DNA of 64,000 nt from Hevea brasiliensis (GCF_030052815.1 NC_079495.1:114163795-114227794), one strand, 5' to 3'. Shown: positions 37,369 to 51,293, counted from the stretch's first letter. Program-made: numbers and translations. The notes: a model not told the origin generated them from the letters alone.

Positions 37369-40300
37369 TGTAACACCCCTTACCCGACTACAGTGTAGCC
37401 GAGCAAGTTATGCCACTCAGTGTGCCGGAGCACTCTATTTTATCTTAATTCATTTTTATCGTAGTTTTGAATATAACTTGTGAAATATAATTCATTTATT
37501 GAAATTGTAATTTATTTGAGGTTCCGAAAATTTTAAAGAAAATCCGGCGGAGTACCGGCTAAAAATGGAGAAAACAGTTTTTCGGAACCTGTGAAAAACA
37601 CTTCTAATAATCATATTCATCTATTCACAAACTCCAATATCAAAATCTCAATATTTTTCAACCATTCGTTTCTCAATCATTCATCACATTTGATAGTTAT
37701 GTAAATCATGCATCAATATTCACTTTTCCATTTACAAACACAATATTGCATTATTTACATGAAAATCAAAATACAATACATAAGTTTCAATTACAAAAAG
37801 GAAAATAAAAATTAATTAAAAAATACAAAAATGAATACTAGTGTCCTACCAATGCAATCTGTAGGCGGTGAGGTGACACGGACACTATGCAGAGCGTGAA
37901 CCGCTTACCGAATCGTGGTCTACTGGGCCCTCTGTCCAAATCTTGATTACCTACAGCGTTGCAAAGCGACGCGATAAGCATAATACTTAGTGGTGCCAAT
38001 AAGACCAGAAAATATAAGATGCAAAGAAAAATAATAATTTCCTTGCTATTGTGTTCATAAGAAATGAGTAATTACTAACTTATTGTTTAGTCGAGGGCTA
38101 ATCATGTTTTATGATATTAAATTCTTCATGCATTTCGTTAATTTTTTTTTTTCATGATCTTGAGCTTCCTTGTATTTTTGTAATCATTCCTGATACTTAA
38201 TTTTCGTATTTTCTTTAATAATCAGTTCACAGTTATACTTTTCCATTCATTTGGTTGCCCAAGTAACCTATACTGGATGACTGGATCGATAACGGTCGTT
38301 GGCACTGGCACCGCGGTGCCTTGGGCCGTCATACCATGGGACGCAGAACGTCAACCACGTATGCAGTCAATATAGCTAAAAGCTATGATATCACATAATC
38401 GGGCATAAAAGCCATGAATACGGGCATAAAAGCCATGGATACGGGCATAAAAGCCATAAAGCCTTTCCTTTCGCAGTACTGCTAAAACAATACCCTATTG
38501 GCATGCCAAACTATCCAAACCAATCTAGTTAGGTATACTAGGGCATTTGATACTTTTAAATTTTTCAAATTTTGAATTTCAAGTTTTGGTGTCACTATTC
38601 ACCTCATTGGTCAACAAAAATGTTGACTTTTGGATAGAAAATAGGTGTATTGGTTTTAACACCCCAAACATACCACATTTTGTATTTAAAACTTGTTGGA
38701 ATTGATTACTATTACCATTTCTAAGTTTAAACCAAGGGAAGCAGAATTTTTAGTTTGTGAAGCTTAACTTTACTGTTCCATCAAGCACTGTTGCAGTGGG
38801 AATTTGAAGAAATGGCAAACATGAAAGTTATTCCTTATTTTGTATAGTTGAATTTCATTTTTTGAATCACTCCATTTGGAGTTTTGTAGCTCTAGATATG
38901 GTCCAAAAACCACAGCTGGCCGGATTTCCATTCTGCAGAAATTACCATATCTATAGTAACATGAACAGTGACTGCCATTGCCATTTGGGTTAGGTTCTGG
39001 TCATAATTTGGGGTAGGTTTCTTAATGAAAGTTGGTTTTCTATGTCTTAAATTATTGCTGTAAAAATTTCAGGTCAATTGACCATATCTACAGTGAGTTA
39101 TGGCCAAATGAACAGTTACTGTTCATTTGGTCATTTCTGCAGGTGCTGTTGCAGGGTATCCGGATTGGGGCCAACTTTTGGTCCTCTTGCTTTGGTCTTT
39201 TGGGCATGGTTTCTTCAGCAAAAATGTGCCATTATAAGCCTAGTTTCATGTCCAATTGGCCAAACACCAATTGGACGAACACAGCCAAAGTTATGGCTGT
39301 CTAAGTGGACTGAAATTTCAGTCACCCTGCTGCTGCCCCTAGGCAGCATACTCATTCACTTTGCCATGCATTAACTCACTTCAATTTATGATTAACTTGC
39401 CTTAAATGGTCACTAATTGACCACTAGAATGTCCATTAATCAATTCAAATGCCAAGTCCAATTTTCACTTCTCAAACCCTAATTTCCATATGAGTTTTCA
39501 CAACATGCTTTAATTAACTATCTCATTCACTATCCACATGCATACATGGTTTAAACATAATCTCTAATCCACTTTAAGTCCATCAAAACACTCCATTTCT
39601 ATTCCTTCAAAAGGGCAGCCGAAATTTATGGTGGCCATACACACAACTTTTATTCACTTAAACTACACTTTCTCACTAAATTCAAGTCCTTAATCATGTA
39701 AGTAAGGAGTTTTAGGTGTATAGATGCACTAACCTTTAGGTGGCAGATTTTTCAAGCTATCCAAACTCCTTCTTTCTTCTTCTTTTGGCTGCCTAGAGGT
39801 TGCTCAAGTTGCTAGGTTAATTTTTTGTGAAGCTAGGTTATGATTTTGTTGGGTAGAAATGGGTGAATCAAGCTTTGAAAAGCTTGAATATACTTAGCTA
39901 TGGAAGAGAGGTCACGTATTGGAGGAAGAAGAAGAAGAAGAGCAGAATTTTTAGGTCCATTTGTCTCTTTTAAGTGATTTAAGAAAGCTTATTAGCTTGT
40001 GATTGGTTGGTGAGTTTTAAATGACATCATCATATGTCATAAATGGGCATTTTCTTGTATTTTTCTTTTCTTTTCTTTTCTACTAACTTCAAATTAATTT
40101 TTCATCAACATTAATTCATATTTTATGTCATAATAATTATTTACTCAACTGGACAAGTCGGCCAAAAATTGCTCCTGAAGGCGAAATGACCAAAATGCCA
40201 TCCGTTTGGCTTAACGGGTCAAAATTGTCTGTACCGATTGAAAAATTTTTCTAAATATTTTCTTGGCATTCTAATGCCATAGGAGCCTCAATAACCCTTC

Positions 40301-40576
40301 TCTGGAGTCCCAAAATTATTTTATAATTTTTCCCTGTCTAGGGCTCCTCGTTGCGAGAACCGCAACTTCCCTCTGGGTTACCCGTCGCTTGGGCACCGGC
40401 TTATTTAACTTAATTGTATTTTATTTCTAAAATTTTTACTAAATTTTTCTTGTTAATATTTGAGTTAATTATGGTTCCTGACTTTGGTTTAAATATTTTT
40501 CTGGACGTTCTAGCTGTCCGGACCGACACCGTCAGGAGCAGAGAATGTACGGAGTTGCTACCGGGTGGGTGTTTCT
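37369..40576 (-). repeat. Array LTR 2 (3208 bp)
   Basis: Starts TGTAACACCCC. The right end is degraded (GTGTTTCT for GTGTTACA), and the 5'-terminal block is shortened (CACCGTCAGGAGC). It shares with LTR 3 the loss of one short tandem-repeat unit. A perfect 13-bp inverted repeat (CCAAATGAACAGT and its complement) spans 39104-39130. Confidence 0.92.
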
Positions 40577-40640
40577 ACTCTTCCCCTCTACTTTATCTTT
40601 CGTGCTCGAAATTTACCTGACTTAATTAATCGAGGAGTTG

Positions 40641-41883
40641 CTACCTCCTTGTTTCTTTACTTCCGTGTATCGCCTCATCGATTATGCAGGTTTGGCTCTT
40701 CTGAGCTTCCATAGCATATACTTGTGGTACCACCACGACTTGGGCTTTTCAACTCTCTCAAACAATCTTACGTGAAATGTCACTGCTTTCGCTCCACGAT
40801 CTTTTACCCCTTTGAACTATAGGGAAGGTCTATCAACTTGTACCTGAGCTATTGAACCACTCCTCCGAGGGCAATCTCTTATGAAATGATCCGTAGCCCC
40901 ACACTTGAAACACTCTCCAGTTAACGATCGACACTCCCCTCGTGTCTTCTACCACAATGCATACATTCAGGGCATTGGGTTGATCCCCTTGTTATTGTGC
41001 AGGGAACTAGCTATAGATATTCCAATCGGCCTCTGTGGCCATGTGCGATCTTGTGAACTAGAACCCTTAAACTTCTTACTATCGGTTAGTATACTTGGTA
41101 TCTGGTCCAAATTCCCTCTTACACTGCCTATCTTTCCTATTTTGTTCATTTATTCTCACTTTCTCCACTTTTAATGCAGCTTCCACTAACTTGGCGAAGT
41201 CTGTGATCCCCAAGGCAGTGATCATGATCTTTATATTATCATTTAATCCCTCTTCAAATCTCTTACACCTTTCAACTTCATTAGGGACTATCTCCCTTCC
41301 ATAGCGGCTCAATCTTACGAATTCCTTCTCATACTCCACCCACTGACAACTGTCTCTGCCTCAGGTTAATAAACTCTCTTCTTCTCTCTTCTAGGTATAC
41401 AGTACCCACATATTTCTTCTTAAATTCGGAGAGAAAGAAGTCTCATGTCACTATTTCTGGCTGCACTTCACTGGACACAGTGTCCCACCATTCATATGCA
41501 TCGTCTTGCAGCAGAGATACAGCAGATTCCAAGTTTTGCTCTGGAGTGCAATGGAGTTGTTTTAGAATTCTGCCTGCATTCAACCAATTCTACTGCAATG
41601 AGTCATCTTCTCTCTTGCCATAGAAGTCCTGACTCCAAACTTTCTTAGCCTTTCCGGTGTGATTTACATTTGTGGGTGGTGGTGGTGGTGGTGGTGGTGC
41701 TGGCATTACTCCGGCCATTTGTCTAAAGAAATCGGCCATTTGCTGGAACATGGCCTGTGGAGGCTGAGCAGGCTCTGCTTGAGCTGGCGGAGCAGGTTCT
41801 CCCATGCCCCCAGTCTCAGCTGCTGCAGGTGGAGCATGACTCTCCACTTCCTCCTCGACTACTCTCTGTGATGAAGGGTCCAT
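40641..41883 (-). pseudogene. Gag of array unit 2 (broken)
   Basis: This unit has the best-preserved N-terminus: 97 codons from ATG 41883 (MDPSSQRVVEEEVESHAPP), an alanine/proline-rich stretch, MADFFRQMAGVMP, a polyproline run encoded by (GGT)n on +, then FYGKREDDSL and TAG (41590-41592). The shared TGA is at 41443-41445. The capsid-like middle is intact (41079-41339). The zinc motifs (about 40870-40970) are broken by several small deletions relative to units 3 and 4. Confidence 0.85.
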
Positions 41884-41993
41884 ATCCTATTCAAAATAAG
41901 AAAGACAAACAGATCTGCATTAGTGTCACCTCGACTCTTACAAATGCAATGCATGGTATGGACTCAATCTAGGCCTAGAAACGCCTAAACCAT

Positions 41994-42005
41994 GCTCTGA
42001 TACCA
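41994..42005 (-). other. Primer-binding site, array unit 2
   Basis: Minus strand TGGTATCAGAGC, five bases from the LTR 3 edge at 42011. Confidence 0.9.
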
Positions 42006-42010
42006 CTAAA

Positions 42011-45000
42011 TGTAACACCCCTTACCCGACTACAGTGTAGCCGAGCAAGTTATGCCACTCAGTGTGCCGGAGCACTCTATTTTATCTTAATTCATTTTTA
42101 TCGTAGTTTTGAATATAACTTGTGAAATATAATTCATTTATTGAAATTGTAATTTATTTGAGGTTCCGAAAATTTTAAAGAAGATCCGTGAGTCTGGCTA
42201 AAAATGGAGAAAACAGTTCTTCGGAACCTGTGAAAAACACTTCTAATAATCATATTCATCTATTCACAAACTCCAATATCAAAATCTCAATATTTTTCAA
42301 CCATTCGTTTCTCAATCATTCATCACATTTGATAGTCATGTAACAGTCACAGATCAATATTCACTTTTCCATTTACAAACACAATTTTGCATTATTTACA
42401 TGAAAATCAAAATACATTACATAAGTTTCATTTACACAAAGGAAAATAAAAATCAATTACAAAATACCAAAATGAAGCCTAGTGTCCTACCAATGCACTG
42501 TAGACGGTGAGGTGACACGGACACTATGCAGAACTGTGAACTGCCTTACCGAATCTGTGGTCTACTGGGCCCTCTGTCCAAATCTTCAGTACCTACGCGT
42601 AGCAAAAGCGACGCGCTAAGCATAAAACTTAGTGGTGCCAATAATACAAGAAAATATAATATGCAAATAAAAATAATAATTTCCTTGCTATTGTGTTCAT
42701 AAGAAATGAGTAATTACTAACTTATTGTTTAGTCGAGGGCTAATCATGTTTTATGATATTAACTTCTTCATGCATTTCGTTAATTATTTTTTTTCATGAT
42801 CTTGAGCTTCCTTGTATTTTTGTAATCATTCCTGATACTTAATTTTCGTATTTTCTTTAATAATCAGTTCACAGTTATACTTTTCCATTCATTTGGTTGC
42901 CCAAGTAACCTATCTTTGGATGATTTGGATCGATAACGGGTCGTTGGCACTGGGCACCGCGGTGCCTCGGGCCGTCATACCATGGGACGCAGAACGTCAA
43001 CCACGTATGCAGTCAATATAGCTAAAAGCTATGATATCACATAATCGGGCATAAAAGCCATGAATACGGGCATAAAAGCCATGGATACGGGCATAAAAGC
43101 CATAAAGCCTTTCCTTTCGCAGTACTGCTAAAACAATACCCTATTGGCATGCCAAACTATCCAAACCAATCTAGTTAGGTATACTAGGGCATTTGATACT
43201 TTTAAATTTTTCAAATTTTGAATTTCAAGTTTTGGTGTCACTATTCACCTCATTGGTCAACAAAAATGTTGACTTTTGGATAGAAAATAGGTGTATTGGT
43301 TTTAACACCCCAAACATACCACATTTTGTATTTAAAACTTGTTGGAATTGATTACTATTACCATTTCTAAGTTTAAACCAAGGGAAGCAGAATTTTTAGT
43401 TTGTGAAGCTTAACTTTACTGTTCCATTAAGCACTGTTGCAGTGGGAATTTGAAGAAATGGAAAACATGAAAGTTGTTCCTTATTTTGTCTAGTTGAATT
43501 TCCTTTTTTGAATCACTCCATTTGGAGTTTTGTAGCTCTAGATATGGTCCAAAAACCACAGCTGGCCGGATTTCCATTCTGCAGAAATTACCATATCTAC
43601 AGTAACATGAACAGTGACTGCCACTGCCATTTGGGTTAGGTTCTGGTCATAATTTGGGGTAGGTTTCTTCATGAAAGTTGTTTTTCTATGTCTTAACTTA
43701 TTGCTGTAAAAATTTCAGGTCAATTGACCATATCTACAGTGAGTTATGGCCAAATGAACAGTTACTGTTCATTTGGTCATTTCTGCAGGTGCTGTTGCAG
43801 GGTATCCGGATTGGGGCCAACTTTTGGTCCTCTTGCTTTGGTCTTTTGGGCATGGTTTCTTCAGAAAAAATGTGCCATTATAAGCCTAGTTTCATGTCCA
43901 ATTGGCCAAACACCAATTGGACCAACACAACCAAAGTTATGGCTGTCTAAGTGGACTGAAATTTCAGTCACCCTGCTGCTGCCCCTAGGCAGCATACTCA
44001 TTCACTTTGCCATGCATTAACTCACTTCAATTTATGATTAACTTGCCTTAAATGGTCACTAATTGACCACTAGAATGTCCATTAATCAATTCAAATGCCA
44101 AGTCCAATTTTCACTTCTCAAACCCTAATTTCCATATGAGTTTTCACAACATGCTTTAATTAACTATCTCATTCACTATCCACATGCATACATGGTTTAA
44201 ACATAATCTCTAATCCACTTTAAGTCCATCAAAACACTCCATTTCTATTCCTTCAAAAGGGCAGCAGAAATTTATGGTGGCCATACACACAACTTTTATT
44301 CACTTAAACTACACTTTCTCACTAAATTCAAGTCCTTAATCATGTAAGTAAGGAGTTTTAGGTGTATAGATGCACTAACCTTTAGGTGGTAGATTTTTCA
44401 AGCTACCCAAACTCCTTCTTTCTTCTTCTTTTGGCTGCCTAGAGGTTGCTCAAGTTGCTAGGTTAATTTTTTGTGAAGCTAGGTTATGATTTTGTTGGGT
44501 AGAAATGGGTGAATCAAGCTTTGAAAAGCTTGAATATACTTAGCTATGGAAGAGAGGTCACGTATTGGAGGAAGAAGAAGAAGAAGAGCAGAATTTTTAG
44601 GTCCATTTGTCTCTTTTAAGTGATTTAAGAAAGCTTATTTGCTTGTGATTGGTTAGTGAGTTTTAAATGACATCATCATATGTCATAAATGGGCATTTTC
44701 TTGTATTTTTCTTTTCTTTTCTTTTCTACTAACTTCAAATTAATTTTTCATCAACATTAATTCATATTTTATGTCATAATAATTATTTACTCAACTGGAC
44801 AACTCGGCCAAAAATTGCTTCTGAAGGCGAAATGACCAAAATGTCATCCGTTTGGCTTAACGGGTCAAAATTGTCTGTACCGATGGAAAAATTTTTCTAA
44901 ATATTTTCTTGGCATTCTAATGCCATAGGAACCTCAATAACCCTTCTCTGGAGTCCCAAAAATTATTTTATAATTTTCCCCTGGGTCTAGGGCTCCTCGT

Positions 45001-45229
45001 TGCGAGAACCGCAACTTCCCTCTGGGTTACCCGTCGCTTGGGCACCGGCTCATTTAACTTAATTGTATTTTATTTCTAAAATTTTTACTAAATTTTTCTT
45101 GTTAATATTTGAGTTAATTATGGTTCCTGACTTTAGTTTAAATATTTTTCTGGACGTTCTAGCTGTCCGGACCGACACCGGTCACCGGAACAGTAGAATG
45201 TACGGAGTTGCTACCGGGAGGGTGTTACA
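42011..45229 (-). repeat. Array LTR 3 (3219 bp)
   Basis: TGTAACACCCC...GGTGTTACA. The 5'-terminal block is in its full form (CCGGACCGACACCGGTCACC at 45168-45187), so this copy is a good reference for the others. Confidence 0.93.
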
Positions 45230-45246
45230 ACTCTTCCCCTCTAATT
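45230..45246 (-). other. Polypurine tract, array unit 3
   Basis: Minus strand AAATTAGAGGGGAAGAG directly before LTR 3, in the same GAGGACGAAATTT context. This is the intact form, also present at 49862-49878; unit 2 (40577-40593) has a variant. Confidence 0.85.
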
Positions 45247-45293
45247 TAAATTTCGTCCTCGAAATTTACCTGACTTAAGTAATCGGGGAGTTG

Positions 45294-46528
45294 CTACCTC
45301 CTTGTTTCTTTACTTCCTTGTATCGCCTCATCAGTGTCTGGGTTTGGCTCTTCCTGAGCTTCCATAGCATATACTTGTGGTACCACCCTGACTTCGGGCT
45401 TTTCAACTGTCTCTGAAACAATCTTCTGTGAAATGTCAGCTGTTTCTGCTCTACCTGATCTTTTACCCCTTTGAACTATAGGGGAAGGTCTATCAACTTG
45501 TACCGGAGCTATTGAACCACTCCTCTGAGGGCAATCTCTTATGAAATGATCCGTAGCCCCACACTTGAAACACTCTCCAGTTAACAGTCGACACTCCCCT
45601 CTGTGTCTTCTACCACAATGCATACATTCAGGCATTGGGGTTGATCCCCTTGTTATTGTGCCCGGGGAACTAGCTATAGATATTCCAATCTGGCCTCTGT
45701 GGCCCTGTGTCTGATCTTGTGAACTAGAACCCTTAAACTTCTTACTATCAGTTGGTATACTTGACTGTCCTGGTCCAAATTCCCTCTTACGCTGCCTATC
45801 TTTCCTATTTTGTTCATTTATTCTCACTTTCTCCACTTTTAATGCAGCTTCCACTAACTTGGCGAAGTCTGTGATCCCCAAGGCAGTGATCATGATCTTT
45901 ATATTATCATTTAATCCCTCTTCAAATCTCTTACACCTTTCAACTTCATTAGGGACTATCTCCCTTCCATAGCGGCTCAATCTTACGAATTCCTTCTCAT
46001 ACTCGGCCACTGACAACTGTCTCTGCCTCAGGTTAATAAACTCTCTTCTTCTCTCTTCTAGGTATACAGTACCCACATATTTCGGAGAGAAAGAAGTCTC
46101 ATGTCACTATTTCTGGCTGCACTTCACTGGACACAGTGTCCCACCATTCATATGCATCGTCTTGCAGCAGAGATACAGCAGATTCCAAGTTTTGCTCTGG
46201 AGTGCAATGGAGTTGTTTTAGAATTCACTGCCTGCTCAACCAATTCTCACCGCAATGAGTCATCTTCTCTCTTGCCATAGAAGTCCACACTCCAAACTTT
46301 CTTAGCCTTTCCAGTGTGATTTACATTGTGGAGTGGTGGTGGTGGTGGTAGTCTTGGCATTACTCCAGCCATTTGTCTAAAGAAATCGGCCATTTCTTTG
46401 GAACATGGCTGTGGAGGCCGAGCAGCTCGCTTGAGCCGGGCGAGCAGTTCTTCCATGCCCCAGTCTCACCGCAGTGGAGCATGACTCTCCACTTCCTCCT
46501 CATTGCTCTCTCGTGATGAAGGGTCCAT
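45294..46528 (-). pseudogene. Gag of array unit 3 (longest open C-terminal part)
   Basis: An uninterrupted 260-codon frame (46076-45294) covers the capsid-like middle (RRREFINLRQRQLSVAEYEKE, ERCKRFEEGLNDNI), a basic linker, and both zinc motifs CMHCGRRHRGEC and CFKCGATDHFIRDC, ending in a short charged tail. Upstream, the shared TGA (46099-46101), a stop near 46247, a 10-base loss of the TTCTTAAA segment near 46080 and frameshifts in the proline-rich part break it. The start would be ATG 46528. Gag would package element RNA in virus-like particles. It is of the Tekay/Del chromovirus type by its paired zinc motifs and RLSRYGREIV block. Confidence 0.88.
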
Positions 46529-46638
46529 ATCCTATTCAAAATAAGAAAGACAAACAGATCTGCATTAGTGTCACCTCGACTCTTACAAATGCAATGCATG
46601 GTATGGACTCAATCTAGGCCCAGAAATGCCTAAACTGT

Positions 46639-46650
46639 GCTCTGATACCA
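46639..46650 (-). other. Primer-binding site, array unit 3
   Basis: Minus strand TGGTATCAGAGC, five bases from LTR 4 at 46656. Confidence 0.9.
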
Positions 46651-46655
46651 CTAAA

Positions 46656-49600
46656 TGTAACACCCCTTACCCGACTGTAGCAGTAGAGCAAGTTATGCCA
46701 CTCGGTGTCTGGAGCACTCTAATTTATCTAAATTAATTTTTATCGTAGTATTGAATATAAATTTTGAAATATAATTCATTTATTGAAATTGAAATTTATT
46801 TGAGGTTAGAAAATTTTAAAGAAAATCCAGTGAGTACTGGATAAAAATGTAGAAATCAGTTCTTAGTAACCTATGAAAAACACTTCTAATAATCATATTC
46901 ATCTATTCACAAACTCCAATATCAAAATCTCAATATTTTTCAACCATTCGTTTCTCAATCATTCATCACATTTGATAGTCTTGTAACAGTCACAGATCAA
47001 TATTCACTTTTCCATTTACAAACACAATTTTGCATTATTTACATGAAAATCAAAATACATTACAAAAGTATCATTTACACAAAGGAAAATAAAAATCAAT
47101 TACAAAATACCAAAATGAAGCCTAGTGTCCTACCAATGCCTTGTAGAGGTGAGGTGACACGGACACTATGCGTAATCGTGAACCGCCTTTACGAATCTGT
47201 GGTCTACCGGGCCTTGTCCAAATCTTGACTCTACAGCGTTGCAAAAGCGACGCGCTAAGCATAAAACTTAGTGGTGCCAATAATACAAGAAAATATAATA
47301 TGCAAATAAAAATAATAATTTCCTTGCTATTGTGTTCATAAGAAATGAGTAATTACTAACTTATTGTTTAGTCGAGGGCTAATCATGTTTTATGATATTA
47401 ACTTCTTCATGCATTTCATTAATTATTTTTTTTTTTCATGATCTTGAGCTTCCTTGTATTTTTGTAATCTTTCCTGATACTTAATTTTCGTATTTTCTTT
47501 AATAATCAGTTCACAGTTATGCTTTTCTATTCATTTGGGTGCCCAAGTAACCTATACTGGATGACTGGACTGGATAACGGGTCGTTGGCACTGGGCACCG
47601 CGGTGCCTCGGGCCGTCATACCATGGGATGCAGAACGTCAACCACGTATGCAGTCAATATAGCTAAAAGCTATGATATCACATAATCGGGCATAAAAGCC
47701 ATGAATACGGGCATAAAAGCTATGGATACGGGCATAAAGCCATGAATACAGGCACAAAGCCTTTCCTTTCGCAGTACTGCTAAAACAATACCCTATTGGC
47801 ATGCCAAACTATCCAAACCAATCTACTTAGGTATACTAGGGCATTTTATACTTTTAAATTTTTCAAATTTTGAATTTCAAGTTTTGGTGTCACTATTCAC
47901 CTCATTGGTCAACAAAAATGTTGACTTTTGGATAGAAAATAGGTGTATTGGTTTTAACACCCCAAACATACCACATTTTGTATTTAAAACTTGTTGGAAT
48001 TGATTACTATTACCATTTCTAAGTTTAAACCAAGGGAAGCAGAATTTTTAGTTTGTGAAGCTTAACTTTACTGTTCCATTAAGCACTGTTGCAGTGGGAA
48101 TTTGAAGAAATGACAAGCATGAAAGTTGTTCCTTATTTTGTCTAGTTGAATTTCCTTTTTTGAATCACTCCATTTGGAGTTTTGTAGCTCCAGATATGGT
48201 CCAAAAACCACAGCTGGCCGGATTTCCATTCTGCAGAAATTACCATATCTCTGATAACATGAGCAGGATCGCCATCGCCATTTGGGTTAGGTTCTGGTCA
48301 TAATTTGGGGTAGGATTCTTCATGAAAGTTGGTTTTCTATGTCTTAAATTGTTTCTGTAAAAATTTGAGGTCAATTGACCATATCTACAGTGAGTTATGG
48401 CCAAATGACAAGCATTCGTTCATTTGGTCATTTCGCAGTCTTGCAGGGTATCCGGATTGGGGCCAACTTTTGGTCCTCTTGCTTTGGTCTTTTGGGCAAG
48501 GTTTCTTCAGCAAAAATGTGCCATTATAAGCCTAGTTTCATGTCCAATTGGCCAAACACCAATTGGACCAACACAACCAAAGTTATGGCTGTCTAAGTGG
48601 ACTGAAATTTCAGTCACCGCTGCCCCCTAGGCACATACTCATTCACTTTGCCATGCATTAACTCACTTCAATTTATGATTAACTTGCCTTAAATGGTCAC
48701 TAATTGACCACTAGAATGTCCATTAATCAATTCAAATGCCAAGTCCAATTTTCACTTCTCAAACCCTAATTTCCATATGAGTTTTCACAACATGCTTTAA
48801 TTAACTATCTCATTCACTATCCACATGCATACATGGTTTAAACATAATCTCTAATCCACTTTAAGTCCATCAAAACACTTCATTTCTATTCCTTCAAAAG
48901 GGCAGCCAAAATTTATGGTGGCCATACACACAACTTTTATTCACTTAAACTACACTTTCTCACTAAATTCAAGTCCTTAATCATGTAAGTAAGGAGTTTT
49001 AGGTGTATAGATGCACTAACCTTTAGGTGGCAGATTTTTCAAGCTACCCAAACTCCTTCTTTCTTCTTCTTTTGGCTGCCTAGAGGTTGCTCAAGTTGCT
49101 AGGTTAATTTTTTGTGAAGCTAGGTTATGATTTTGTTGGGTAGAAATGGGTGAATCAAGCTTTGAAAAGCTTGAATATACTTAGCTATGGAAGAGAGGTC
49201 ACGTATTGGAGGAAGAAGAAGAAGAAGAGCAGAATTTTTAGGTCCATTTGTCTCTTTTAAGTGATTTAAGAAAGCTTATTAGCTTGTGATTGGTTGGTGA
49301 GTTTTAAATGACATCATCATATGTCATAAATGGGCATTTTCTTGTATTTTTCTTTTCTTTTCTTTTCTAATAACTTCAAATTAATTTTTCATCAACATTA
49401 ATTCATATTTTATGTCATAATAATTATTTACTCAACTGGACAACTCGGCCAAAAATTGCTTCTGAAGGCGAAATGACCAAAATGCCCTCCGTTTGGCTTA
49501 ACGGGTCAAAATTGTCTGTACCGATTGAAAAATTTTTCTAAATATTTTCTTGGCATTCTAATGCCGTAGGAAACTCAATAACCCTTCTCTGGAGTACCAA

Positions 49601-49861
49601 AAAATATTTTATAATTTTTCCCCGGGTCTAGGGCTCCTCGTTGCGAGAACCGCAACTTCCCTCTGGGTTACCCGTCGCTTGGGCACCGGCTCATTTAACT
49701 TAATTGTATTTTATTTCTAAAATTTTTACTAAATTTTTCTTGTTAATATTTGAGTTAATTATGGTTCCTGACTTTAGTTTAAATATTTTTCTGGACGTTC
49801 TAGCTGTCCGACCGATCAGGAACAGTAGAATGTACGGAGTTGCTACCGGGAGGGTGTTACA
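46656..49861 (-). repeat. Array LTR 4 (3206 bp)
   Basis: TGTAACACCCC...GGTGTTACA. It has many small losses at CTG/CAG/CCGG sites (46676-46830, 48250-48280, 48405-48445, 48617-48635, 49806-49825), which also break inverted repeats intact in LTRs 2 and 3. Confidence 0.92.
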
Positions 49862-49925
49862 ACTCTTCCCCTCTAATTTAAATTTCGTCCTCGAAATTTA
49901 CCTGACTTAAGTAATCGGGGAGTTG

Positions 49926-51183
49926 CTACCTCCTTGTTTCTTTACTTCCTTGTATCGCCTCATCAGTGTTTGGGTTTGGCTCTTCCTGAGCTTCCATAGC
50001 ATATACTTGTGGTACCACCCTGACTTCGGGCTTTTCAACTATCTCTGAAACAATCTTTTGTGAAATGTCAGCTGTTTCTGCTCCACCTGATCTTTTACCC
50101 CTTTGAACTATAGGGGAAGGTCTATCAAGTTGTACCGGAGCTATTGAACCACTCCTCTGAGGGCAATCTCTTATGAAATGATCCGTAGCCCCACACTTGA
50201 AACACTCTCCAGTTAACAGTCGACACTCCCCTCTGTGTCTTCTACCACAATGCATACATTCAGGCATTCGGGTTGATCCCCTTGTTATTGTGCCCGGGGA
50301 ACTAGCTATAGATATTCCAATCTGGCCTCTGTGGCCCTGTGTCTGATCTTGTGAACTAGAACCCTTAAACTTCTTACTATCAGTTGGTATACTTGACTGT
50401 CCTGGTCCAAATTCCCTCTTACGCTGCCTATCTTTCCTATTTTGTTCATTTATTCTCACTTTCTCCACTTTTAATGCAGCTTCCACTAACTTGGCGAAGT
50501 CTGTGATCCCCAAGGCAGTGATCATGATCTTTATATTATCATTTAATCCCTCTTCAAATCTCTTACACCTTTCAGCTTCATTAGGGACTATCTCCCTTCC
50601 ATAGCGGCTCAATCTTACGAATTCCTTCTCATACTCGGCCACTGACAACTGCCTCTGCCTCAGGTTAATAAACTCTCTTCTTCTCTCTTCTAAGTATACA
50701 GTACCCACATATTTCTTCTTAAATTCGGAGAGAAAGAAGTCTCATGTCACTATTTCTGGCTGCACTTCACTAGACACAGTGTCCCACCATTCATATGCAT
50801 CGTCTTGCAGCAGAGATACAGCAGATTCCAAGTTTTGCTCTGGAGTGCAATGGAGTTGTTTTAGAATTCTGCCTGCATTCAACCAATTCTACCGCAATGA
50901 GTCATCTTCTCTCTTGCCATAGAAGTCCACAGCTCCAAACTTTCTTAGCCTTTCCAGGTGTGATTTCTGTTGTGGAGCTGGTGGTGGTGGTGGTGGTGCT
51001 GGCATTACTCCGGCCATTTGTCTAAAGAAATCGGCCATTTCTTTGGAACATGGCTGTGGAGGCCGAAAGGTGCTCTGCTTGAGCTGGCGGAGCAGGTTCT
51101 CCCATGCCCCCAGTCTCAGCTGCTGCAGGTGGAGCATGACTCTCCACTTCCTCCTCGACTGCTCTCTGTGATGAAGGGTCCAT
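49926..51183 (-). pseudogene. Gag of array unit 4 (broken)
   Basis: A 260-codon frame (50708-49926) matches unit 3 closely, with both zinc motifs. It shares the TGA (50742-50744) and TAG (50889-50891) with other units. ATG at 51183. The polyproline stretch is (GGT)n on + at about 50980-50998. Frameshifts lie around 51060-51170. Confidence 0.88.
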
Positions 51184-51293
51184 ATCCTATTCAAAATAAG
51201 AAAGACAAACAGATCTGCATTAGTGTCACCTCGACTCTTACAAATGCAATGCATGGTATGGACTCAATCTAGGCCCAGAAACGCCTAAATCGT

